Origin: Serinus canaria | Lineage: Eukaryota; Chordata; Aves; Passeriformes; Fringillidae | Reading direction: 5' to 3' | DNA length: 64,000 nucleotides | Assembly (NCBI RefSeq): GCF_022539315.1 | Contig: NC_066329.1 | Span: forward strand, 1,959,072 to 2,023,071 | The notes under the pieces: generated by a model | Seen by the model: only the letters and a program-made list of their open reading frames with translations | Database searches by the model: none | Told to the model about the DNA's origin: nothing | Part shown: piece after piece, positions 26,201 to 37,100 of the stretch | Layout of the letters: each line of letters begins with the position of its first letter | Numbering within the stretch: position 1 is the stretch's first letter | Position numbers and translations under genes: made by a program

Positions 26201-26280
26201 GCAAGAACAAGGGTCCCATCAGGAGCCAATGGGCTGTGGCTCCCCGAGCCCTGCGAGGGCTGTTCCAGCCGTGCCCAGCT
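23231..26280. other. Low-copy region upstream of NOS1, with a short CR1 tail
   Basis: GGGCTTGATGATCTTAAAG followed by a TTTTCCAACGTAAATGAT-like end at about 24565-24625 is a CR1 3' terminus (+). Composition becomes GC-rich after 25100. No gene was seen. Confidence 0.45.
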
Positions 26281-27037
26281 GCACCAGGCTCCCCCGAGGG
26301 CGGGACGAGCCCCGCGCTGCTCTCCCGGCGATGCTTCCCCTCCGCCGGAGCGGGAGGTGCGGGAGCGGCGCTGGGCTCGGGGGAGGGCGAGCGTCGCCTC
26401 CTTCTCCCCGTGCCAGGCTGGAAATATGGGGAGAGGAGGAGCTGAGCGCTGATCCCTGCAGCCAGCCTGAAGAGCAGTTGCCTTTGGAAGTGTTTTCCTA
26501 ACTCGGGGGAAGGGGAGCGGAGCGGCCTCTTCTGTTCCCTGGCTGCTGCTCCCGGAGCCACCTCGGAGTGACAGCGCCTCCGGAACAGATTTCCTCCCGG
26601 GCAGGGCTGCCCGTCCCCGGCGTGGTTCTCACCCAGCAGGTTGTGGGACGCTCTGGAGAACACCGGGAGAGGGGATCCCGAGCCGGCAGGAGCCACGGCC
26701 GAGCCCCCTCGGTGTGTCAGCCTGGCAGGGTGGGCAGAGCGGGCAGCGCCCGAGCCCGGCTGCCTGGCACTGCCCTGCCCAGCGGCCCCTGCCGGGGCTG
26801 CCCGCTCCCCCCGCGCCCCCGCCGAACAGATGGTGCCGATTTTCGCAGGGGGAGGTGGAGGAAACAAAGCCCGGAGCGCTGCGAGGCTGCAGCCTGGCTC
26901 CCAAACGCAGCCCGGGGGGGGTGACATCTGTGGGGACGGGGTGCCTGTGGCGCGCCCAGCCCCGCGCTCAGCAGGCACTTGCGGCTGCCCTGCCTCGCTT
27001 ATCTCCCGCCTTTGTTGGTTTTTTCCCTCCTTTCCAG
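26281..27037. promoter_or_regulatory. CpG-rich zone upstream of the first coding exon
   Basis: GC-rich and rich in CpG compared with the flanks, for example around 26310-26420 and 26740-26950. It may be a promoter-associated island for a proximal NOS1 transcript, or simply GC-rich sequence around exon 2. No TATA box or first exon is evident. The long antisense open frame here is a by-product of base composition. Confidence 0.4.
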
Positions 27038-27427
27038 ATAAAGAAGCCCGCGCACCGTCGGCGGGGATGCCGGTGAAGCCAGCGGGCTGCCTCCCCCTCT
27101 CTGCCCGGCGCGGCACCAGCGGCTGACTGGAAGCTGGAATGTTTCCCACTCCAGGCGATGCCCAGCCCTGCCCGCCCAGCTCCTAGCCCGCCTTCCCAGG
27201 GGTGACATTCCCGCTTTTCTGCCGTTCGGAGAGCAGTGCCACCGAGCATGCCGCAGGAAGCCCCTCGGCAGCCCAAGCCCAGGGGAGCTTTCCAGTGAGT
27301 CCAGCTCCTCACTGGAGCCAGAGTTGCTTCTTCCCACCCCGGCGTTGGGAACCGCCTCGGACAGCGAATTGCCCTGCGGCCAGCGGGTGTTGAGGTCCTG
27401 GAGAGCGGGCCGGAGGAGGGGGCTGCC
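27038..27427 (+). other. NOS1: Candidate 5' UTR part of NOS1 exon 2
   Basis: A strong polypyrimidine tract followed by CAG (27011-27037, ending TCCTTTCCAG) is the best acceptor upstream of the ATG and would leave about 390 nt of 5' UTR on the PDZ exon. In mammals alternative first exons splice into exon 2, so an acceptor is expected here. Alternatives are the weaker AG at 27200, or an unspliced transcript starting in the CpG-rich zone. Confidence 0.5.
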
Positions 27428-28140
27428 ATGGAAGAGAATGTGTTCAGCGTGCAGCAGATCCAGCCCAACGTCATCTCGGTGAGGCTCTTCAAGCGCAAGG
27501 TGGGCGGCCTCGGCTTCCTGGTGAAGGAGCGCGTCAGCAAACCGCCCGTCATCATCTCGGACCTGATCCGGGGCGGGGCTGCCGAGCAGAGTGGCCTCAT
27601 CCAGGCTGGGGACATCATTTTAGCCGTCAATGGCAGGCCCCTGGTGGACATGAGCTATGAGACGGCACTGGAGATCCTGAGAAGCATCGCCTCCGAGACC
27701 TACGTGGTCCTCATCCTGCGCGGCCCCGAGGGCTTCACCACCCACCTGGAGACCACCTTCGCGGGTGACGGGACGCCCAAAACCGTCCGTGTCACCAGAC
27801 CCCTGTGCCCGGCTCCCAGGGTGGTTGACTTGTCCAACCCAAGCGCTCCCAGCAAAGAGCAGCCAGCAGCCATGGGATCGCTGTGGAGCAGGGAGACGGG
27901 CAAGGAGCCGGAGCCCGTGGTCCACGTTAACGGCCTCGTCCCCGGCAGCAAAGGGCCGGACGGTGGCAGGGGCAAGGACGGGGCTTGCGCTCACTCCTGC
28001 CTCAACGGCGGCGTGGAGGACAACGAGCTGCTCAAAGAGATCGAGCCTGTCCTGGACCTGCTGAAGAGCAGCAGTAAGGACAGCGGTGGAGATGCGCCCT
28101 CCAAGGTAGAGACACGGGATATAGAAGTCCAGGTGGACTG
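27428..28140 (+). CDS. NOS1: NOS1 exon 2: start codon, PDZ domain and beta-finger
   Basis: Encodes residues 1-237 plus two bases of codon 238. The ATG sits in a good Kozak context (GCTGCCATGG). The PDZ carboxylate loop GLGF is at 27-30 and the domain runs to about 99. The ETTF motif at 108-111 is the beta-finger tip that docks on the PDZ domains of syntrophin and PSD-95 in known nNOS. Residues 120-225 are a low-complexity linker rich in Gly, Ser, Pro and acidic residues. The exon ends ...GAC TG before the donor GTAGGT. Reading through gives a stop at 28142, so the splice is required. Mammalian nNOS beta and gamma forms omit this exon and lose membrane anchoring. Confidence 0.97.
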
Positions 28141-31100
28141 GTAGGTCCCTAAATACATTTTTTACCTTTGGTGGAACGTGCTGGTTTTGGCTCCCCGAGG
28201 TGTCGGTGAGCGCCTCTCCACAGCCGGCTGCTGCCTGGCACGGCAGGGTGGAGAGGGAGGGGAAGGGATGGGGAAAAGGAGGAAGTGGTCAGGGAGGGGA
28301 AGGTGAAAAATTGGGAGAAGATTGTGGAAGGAAGATCTGAGCAGGGGAAATTGGGGAGATCGGGAGTGATGTCTCATGGAAAGCTGAGCTGCGTGGTGTG
28401 GTGGATCACGGGCTGGGCTGGGTTAAATCTCTGCTCCGTGTTCTCAATTTCATTTGTTTTAAGTTGAAGCAAAATCCTGTGCCTCGGTTTCCCCACCTGC
28501 CAAATAAGGTCCAGGGTATTCCTGTCCTTGTGGTCCTGCTTTAGGGCTCTCCAGTTGAAATCTGCTCTAACTTTAATGGGAGAGGAAGGTCGGACCGGCA
28601 GGGCACGGCGCTTCCCAGGAGAAAGGAGATTCCAAACCTTTTGGGAGAGGGGAGGAGAGCCCCAGCCCAGCTCCATCTGAAGCCAAGACAGGGCGAGGGC
28701 AGTGGGATCAGCCTGGTGGGAAGGGGGGAGATGTTCCCTATTGAGAACTGGCGATGGCCAATCCTTATGGAAATGCCAGGGTGGATCTGCCCCTGCTCCT
28801 CCTAGAGCCAGATCACGATTTCAGGACTTGTGTGCATGGGTGGGGACATGAACAACGCTTGTCCCAGGTCCCGTTGAGGAGGGGGGAGTGGCACAGCTCC
28901 CGGTTTCCCTCAGCGTTTCCCTGAGCCCCGCTCCGGAGCCGGAGCAGCTCCCCGGGCCCCTTCCTGCTTTCCAGAGCTGTTGTTGGTAGCTGCGTTTTTC
29001 CAGTCCCAACTCCCTCTCCTCCTGCCCGTTCATTAACACTGTTAGGTTGCCTTTTCCCGTTGGTTTTCCCCAAGTCCCCAAACACGTTTTAGCAGTGTCA
29101 AGTGCTGCAGCAGGTTGTGGCTGCCCTCCCTTATTGACGGGCTGGAAAAGCCCTGAGGGTTTGCTGGAGCCGCAGATCTGTGGCTTGGCCACGGAAAGAT
29201 CTGTAGTGCCAAGTTCTCTGTAATTTCAGGTTCTCTTGCTGGAGACACTTCTTAGGAAAAGGAAAACATTGTGTTCATTTTTCTTTGTCAGAAACAAGAG
29301 GGGAGAGCCACAGCGGGGTCCCCGCCACGGGCTCCCAGCCAAGGCTGAGCTCCCGCTCGCTCCCACCCCAATCCCACCCACACCCTCTGTGTTTTCCACC
29401 TTCCTTGTTTTATTTTCAGTTGTTTTCATGTCGTTCCCGCTCTCCCAATTTATTCCTGCTTCCCGTGGAGGACACGGTACTCAAAGCTTGTTAGGGTGCT
29501 CACACTGAGTCAGAGGGAAAAAATATCTGCTGGGCTCGGTGCTGGTGTCTGGGTGTCCTTCCTGCCACCCCCTCCCCACCTCAGCTCCTCCCCAGGTTCA
29601 CTTTTCGAACAAGAATTGTTCAATCCAATTGTTGGGATTTGGAAAACTCAGAAATCTTCTGTGCAATGGGGAGTGAGTTAACCCCCCCCAGAGCTCAGGA
29701 TGCTCTCCAAAAACCTGCCTGGACTGTGCGTGATTTAATCCCATCCTGGGAGAGCCTGGTTTAAGGATTGAGACATTGAAAGGGTCAGGACTGGATAGAA
29801 AATGTGCAGGGAGGCTTCAAAACCCCCTCTGGATTAGCTCAGGGACCTGGGGGTCGCAGCCCAGAGGACAAAATCCCAAACACTGGGGTTGAACAAGGGC
29901 AGCCTCACCCTTCACACCACGTCCCCCATCCCAGCAGCTGCCGGATCTCCAAGGAAATTCTGCTCCAGCCATGGAGAGGGAGGAAAAATGTGATTCTACT
30001 CTGAGGAGTCTCTTTTATTCAGAGATTAAACAGAAATGTTTTGATTTCACTTTGATTTCACTAAAACTGAAGGATCTTGAAGCAGCAAAGCAGGGACTTC
30101 AAAATATCAATTTTTTTCCAATATCCTAATAATTAAAAAAAAAAAAAAAGTGTTTGTTATCTCTATATCTTGAGGATGAAAATCCACTTTCCAGTCAAAT
30201 TCTCCTGCTGGATGAAAAGCTGCAGCCTGGCTCTTGTGGTGTGAGGGAGAAGACCCAGGCTGGAGCAGAGGAGTGGGAAAGATTCACTGCAGGGAGAAGC
30301 TGTCAGGAGCTGCTGTGCAGGGCAAAGGGCATTTCTGTGGGATTGGGCTGGGGATGATTCATCTCCTCACTCAGAGCCAGGGCATCCTCAAGGTCTCCTG
30401 CACTCCAAGTTGTCTGGGATGGCAGGAGAAGTGCAGGAAGGTCAGGGAACAATGGGGAGGGGATGGCTGGGGAGAGTGCTGGTCAGTGCCAAGGAAATGC
30501 CAGAAAAGCCCCAGTGAGCCGTGCCAGATGGATGCAGCTCATCCCTGCCTCCTCCAGGCAGGAGCAGCGCAGGAACTGAGCCCTGCCACACCCAGCAGGG
30601 TGCAAAACCTCGCTCAAGGCTGAGCTGGACCCTCCAGCCTGGCCTGTTTGGCTGTGGGTGCAGCTGGAGATGGTGGGATTAGGATGGATCCTGCTCTGTC
30701 TCCTCTCTGCCTGTTGGAGCTGGAGATGGTGGGATTGGGATGGATCCTGCTCTGGCTCCTCTCTGTCTGTTGGTGCAGCTGGAGATGGTGGGATTGGGAT
30801 GGATCCTGTTCTGTCTCCTCTCTGCCTGTTGGTGCAGCTGGAGATGGTGGGATTAGGATGGATCCTGTTCTGTCTCCTCTCTGCCTGTTGGAGCTGGAGA
30901 TGATGGGATTGGGATGGATCCTGCTCTGGCTCCTCTCTGCCTGTTGGTGCAGCTGGAGATGGTGGGATTAGGATGGATCCTGCTCTGTCTCCTCTCTGCC
31001 TGTTGCAGCTGGAGATGGTGGGATTGGGATGGATCCTGTTCTGTCTCCTCTCTGCCTGTTGGAGCTGGAGATGGTGGGATTGGGATGGATTCTGTTCTGT

Positions 31101-34100
31101 CTCCTCTCTGCCTGTTGGAGCTGGAGATGGTGGGATTGGGATGGACCCTGTTCTGGCTCCTCTCTGCCTGTTGCAGCTGGAGATGGTGGGATTGGGATGG
31201 ATCCTGTTCTGGCTCCTCTCTGCCTGGTGCTCACCTCCCCAGCCCAGGGCTCTTTGTTGGATCCAATCTGGCTCAGGGAGCTGGGACTGCATTCCCAGGG
31301 CAGGAGGGGATGGCACAAGGCTGAGCTTGTCCACAGGGAGCCAAAAACTCCTTGCTCAAGATGGGCTTTGGTAAAACCAACTCGAACTACACCTGATGGT
31401 TTGGCCTGCCAGCTCCTCTCTCCGGCGTTACTTCCAAGGAAAACTGGAAGGGAGCCTACAAGAGAGATGGAGAGGGACTTCTTATGGAGCATGGAGGGAC
31501 AGGATAAGGGGAATGGATCCAAAATGGGCAGGGATGGATGGGATACTGGGCAGGAATTGTTCCCTGGCAGGGTGGGCAGGCCCTGGCACAGGGTGCCCAG
31601 AGCAGCTGTGGCTGCCCCTGGATCCCTGGCAGTGCCCAAGGCCAGGCTGGGCAGGGCTTGGAGCAGCCTGGGACAGTGGGAGGTGTCCCTGATGGCAGGG
31701 GGTGGGAATGGGGTGAACTTTAAGATCCCTTCCAATCCATTCTGTGATTGATTGATTGATCCTGAGTTTGCTTTGGGGACACAATCAGTTCCTCTCCACC
31801 CCCTGCCCCCACGGTCTGCATTCCCCAAGGGAATTCTCCTGGCTGGCTTCTCCTCCCGCCCTGTGCCCTCGGGGTGTGTCCATGGAGTGACCACAGCTGC
31901 TCCTCAGCTCAGGCCATCTGCAGTCAGGAAAAGGAGCACAGATGTGGGGCTCAAGGTATGATGAGAGCTGGCATTTCTGCCATGAGGCTCACCGTGGGCT
32001 AGGAAGCAAAAATAGAGTTTGATTCACTCCCTGCCAGCGAGCCCAGGTCTGTTTTTCCCTCAGAGCTCTGGGGAGATTGTCAGGTCCCATCTTCCCTCCT
32101 TGTTCCCCCCTCCCCACTGGGTTGCCAGGGTTTATTTTCCTGCCCAGGTCTCTTCCATGACATGAGCAGCATGATGGAAACATGGCAGTTTCAGTCCAAG
32201 CAGCAGCCCCGAGAGGGAGAAGTGTGCTGAGAGCAGGAATTCAGTTCAGAAAAGGGTTCAAGGTTTCAGGCTCCAGCTTGCCTTGGAACAAACCCCACAT
32301 CCTTGCAGTTCCCGAAGACAAAATTCTCTTCTTCCCACCTTCCTCGGGACCACCGAGGTCTCTTTGTGTTGCTCAAAACATTTCATTTGCATTTCTGATC
32401 TGTCCTCGTTCTTCTGCACTCGGGCACAAAACTTTAAAACCTCAGAAAGGAGAAGGTTCCCTGGAATTTCCATGTTTCTGCTGTTCTGGAAATGGACACA
32501 GCCAGCTCTGGCAGGGAAAACCCTTCCCCTGCACCCTGGCCCAGGCTTCTTCCTCATCACTCTACTCCATGCCTGATCCAGAGAGGCAATTTGTGCCTGG
32601 AAACCTCATATTCCACCCAAATATATCCCATATTCCACCCAAATACACCCCATATTCCACCCAAATACACCCCATATTCCACCCAAATATACCCCATATT
32701 CCACCCAAATACACCCCATATTCCACCCAAATATATCCCATATTCCACCCAAATACACCCCATATTCAACCCAAATATACCCCATATTCCACCCAAATAC
32801 ACCCCGTATTCCACCCAAATATATCCCATGTTCCCCCAAAATATATCCCATATTCCACAAAAATATATCACATATTCCCCTCAAATATATCCCATATTCC
32901 CCCTATTATATCCCGTATATCCCCCTGGATATATCTCATATTCCCCCAGATATATCCCCTATTTCCCCCAAAATATATCCCATATTCCCCCCAAATATAT
33001 CCCGTATTTCTCCAACCCCACCAGCCCAGTTCCCAACCCACCCCTCATGGCTCAGCCTCTCTGCTGCTCCTTCATCCCCTGGGTTCCCTGCCCTTCTCCC
33101 CAGGTGTGACCCCAGCAGCCAAACCCCTGGAGATCCAGGTGTGACTCCCTGGGAGATCCAGGTGTGACCCAATGGGAGATCCAGGTGTGACTCCCCAGGA
33201 GATCCAGGTGTGACCCCATGGGAGATCCAGGTGTGACCCCACAGGAGATCCAGGTGTGACTCCCTGGGAGATCCAGGTGTGACCCAATGGGAGATCCAGG
33301 TGTGACCCAAGGGAGATCCAGGTGTGACCCCCAGGAGATCCAGGTGTGACCCCATGGGAGATCCAGGTGTGACTCCCTGGATATCCAGGTGTGACCCCCA
33401 GGAGATCCAAGTGTGATCCCATGGGAGATCCAGGTGTGACCCCCCAGGAGATCCAGGTGTGACTCCCCCAGGAGATCCAGGTGTGACCCACAGGAGATCC
33501 AGGTGTGACCCCCCCAAGAGACCCAGGTGTGACCCAATGGGAGATCCAGGTGTGACCCCGTGGGAGATCCAGGTGTGACCCCACAGGAGATCCAGGTGTG
33601 ATGCCCCTGGAGACCCAGGTGTGACCCCCCAGGAGATCCAAGTGTGATCCCATGGGAGATCCAGGTGTGACCCCCCCAGGAGATCCAGGTGTGACCCCAC
33701 AGGAGATCCAGGTGTGACCCCCAGGAGATCCAGGTGTGACCCCATGGGAGATCCAGGTGTGACTCCCTGGATATCCAGGTGTGACCCCCAGGAGATCCAA
33801 GTGTGACCCCATGGGAGATCCAGGTGTGACCCCCCAGGAGATCCAAGTGTGACCCCGTGGGAGACCCAGGTGTGACCCCACAGGAGATCCAGGTGTGACC
33901 CCCTGGGAGACCCAGGTGTGACCCCACAGGAGATCCAGGTGTGACCCCCCAGGAGATCCAAGTGTGACCCCCTGGGAGACCCAGGTGTGACCCCCAGGAG
34001 ATCCAGGGATGGTTCCCATCACACCTGAGCTGTTCTGTTCCTCTGGCCAGGCTGGGATCCTCCAGGAGCTCACTGGGAGAGGCTGGGGAGGGCCAGGGGC

Positions 34101-37100
34101 GGTTGCAGCTCGGTGCTGGCTGGATGTGGAGCTGTGCTGGTGGGACTTTGGGAGTGCCTGGATCTGTTCCCAGGCCTTTCCGTGTCAGTGCCTCCTCAGA
34201 GGCGTTTGCCAGCCTCACATCTCACAGGCTCTCTGAGGCTGCAGCTTGCTCAGCTCATTAGTCCCTGATCCCAGCGCTGGGCACATTCCTGACGTTCTGA
34301 GGCCGCAGGATCTTCTCCAGATCATTCCACAGGTTCCTCCCGAGGCTTTTCCTCCTCCTCCCGTGCTGTTCCAGATCCCCTCTCCCACTTGGATCCTTGC
34401 TGGAATCGCCCTGCAGTTCCCACCATCCCTGCTGCCTCTCCAGGGAGTGCATCCCAGATTTTGGAGTGATTCCTTCCTCCAAATTCCCACCTCCTTCCCG
34501 AGCCCTGCTCCATCCCCTGCACCCCGCAAATCCCTTCTCCTGCTCCATCCCTCTCCCTCTGCTCTTGTCCAGACCTTGCTGAACCCTCCACCCTGCAGCC
34601 AGCACATTTTCCACCCGCCCCAGGGAAGAAAGCATTTCAATTTTAATTAAATTATTTCAATTAATTTAAATTAATTAAATTATTGAATTTTAATTTCTGC
34701 CCCTCTGGAATGTGGTTTTCCATGGTGCACAAGGAAGGTGAGGCAGGAGCTGTTTATCCCACCGGCAGGAGGAGCACTGCGAGTGCAGCCATTCCCGAGG
34801 AGCAGCCAGGGAATGAGGTAAGAGGAAGGAATTTCTCTCCTGAGCGTCCCCCGCAGCCCCAGGCTCAGGTCTGCCAGGAGAAGGAGAAGCCAGTCCCTGG
34901 TCAGAGCGCAGAGTGACGTGATCAGTGTCACCAGAGCTGTCACCAGAGCGTGGGCACTGCCACCCTCATCATCCATCCCGACTGGGGTGGCAGCAGCCAG
35001 GGCTGTCTCTGCTCCCTGCCTGGCAATCAGAGAGATCCTTCTGCCAAGGAAATTCAAAGGAGCCCAGTGACAAACTGACAAACTTCCCTTTCCATCTTTT
35101 TTTTTCTTTTTTTTTTTTTTCCCCTTTAATTTCTTTTTGGAAAAGCTTTGGAGAAATTTCTGAAAGGGCTGTCTCAGCAACTTCCCTTCTGCTCCATCAC
35201 TCGGAGCACTGCAACATCATCAAATTAGTCAAGAGAAAACAGTGGTGCCTCTCATTTCTCCAAACAGTCAGATGCTCTTTCCAAGGGGAGGCAGCATCCC
35301 AGGCTCTGCCTGGCACCAGTGGGGGAGGGCAGGGTTCCTCTGTGCTTTTTAAAGCATCAGGTTTGGCTTTCAGGTCACAAAAACCCCTCACACAGGGCTT
35401 TGGATCTCTCTGCATCCAAGAGAGTGTGATGGGTCTGGGAGTGGCCAGTGAGGGATCCTGGATCCTGGATCTGGCTTTTGGGAGAGTTCATCCAGCCAAT
35501 GGCTTCCACCTCCAGCGTTGCTTCCAGTTCCCCAAAGACATCAAAGCGGGGATTAAAAACATCTCATGGAATGGTTTGGGTTGGAAAAGACCCTAAAGCC
35601 CATCCAGCCCCAGGACACCTTCCACTGTCCCAGGCTGCTCCAAGCCCCAGTGTCCAACCTGGCCTGGAGCTCTCCAAACAGAGGAGCCAGCTCCTCTCTC
35701 CCTGTGGCCCTCCCAGGGCAGATCCCTGGGGCTGTCCAGCCTGGAGGGAGCTGTGCCCCCCCAGTGCCCCCCAGAATGGCATTTGGGGCTCTCCTGTTGG
35801 TGCAATCCTGCTGGGAACATTGCCCAGGGCTGAGTTGTGGCTGTCCCCTCAGCCTGCTGGAGCTGTGAGTGACACCCCCAGGTCACCCTGTGCCTCGGGG
35901 GCTGCAGCAGCCACGGCAAGAGAGGAAAACAACTCATCCCAAAAATCCCGTTCCTGCCCCAGCTCGCAAACAAGGCCCTTACAAGCGAGGGCCAGGAAAT
36001 ATTTGTCAAATGAAGCAATTGATGGTTTTTATTTTTATTCCCCATCTGTGCTCGGGCTGGGCTGAGGCTCTGGCTGCTCTCAATGGGCTTTTCTCTCCCT
36101 GCCCCTCTCCGAAGGGACAGAGCCGGATCCTTGTGGGCAGCCCCATCCGGGGGAGGCTCGGGGCAGCCCTGGCAGGCACAGCACCAGGGACAGCCCCAGG
36201 TCACCCTGGTGGCTCTGTCACTGCCAGGCTTGGCTGGGCTTTCCCAGCAGGGCCAGCCCCTCGGCGCTGTGCTCCTGCAGCCATAAATCCATGGGGAAGA
36301 GCAGCAGGAATCCTGCTCCTGCCACACCTGCAGGGGACGTGGAGCATCCAGGGAATTCCCGGCTGGATGTCCCTGTCCCTCACCACCTGCCAGGTGGTGC
36401 TTGAGGCCAAGGAATGGGAGCAATCCCTGCTCCAGCAGGACCTGGAAATCCCAAATTCATGCCCAGTTTCATTCGGCATCAGGGATTTCTCCAGCTGCCA
36501 GCATGCATGGCTTTGCTGCTGTGCACTCAATGGGATCCCACATTCCAAGGCCTCCAGCTGCTGCTGCTGCTGCTGCTGGATCCCTCTCCAAGCTTCCCTG
36601 GTGCTGGCACTGGCCGTGCAGACCCTTCTCAGGTACCTGCACCCTTCTGGAGGTGCCTGTGGGATCCCTGGCTGATCCCAAACTCCTCCAGGAGAGGCCC
36701 CGTGGTTTTCCAGCCGGTTCCTTCAGCGCAGTCCCAAGTTCCAGGAGAGCCAAGGGATCTCTTCCTTATGGATTCAGTGCTTCTGTCTGTATTTTGGGCC
36801 CATTGTGAGGAGCAGCTGGGGCCTGTCAGCTGCTGGAGGTGACTTCAGGAGCTCGGGGGCCCTGCGCTGACCTGGCTCTGTGTCCCTGTTGGACAATGCC
36901 CTTTTCTGAACCAGACACGGGGCAACTGAGAGGTGTTTGAAAAACTTTTATTCCATTTTCAGTCTCATTTGAAGGGTGAGATGTTACAATTCACGCCATC
37001 ACAATCAGAACCTAACTACTTTTTAATTATTATACATGATGAGTGTTTCTTGGCCTGTCATCTTTTTGCCACACCACGCTGTAAATGCTTTAAAGCCAAT

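Noticed and set aside
1..27000. 3' exons of a neighbouring gene such as KSR2
   Set aside because: Synteny made this worth checking, but no kinase-like or other exon sequence was recognised in any frame.
25797..27149. Minus-strand open frame of 450 codons upstream of NOS1
   Set aside because: GC-rich shadow frame overlapping the NOS1 5' region. No recognisable domain or splice structure.
33052..34218. Minus-strand open frame of 388 codons
   Set aside because: It lies on the 23-24-bp minisatellite. All reading frames of the unit lack stops, and the protein is a repeat of one short peptide.
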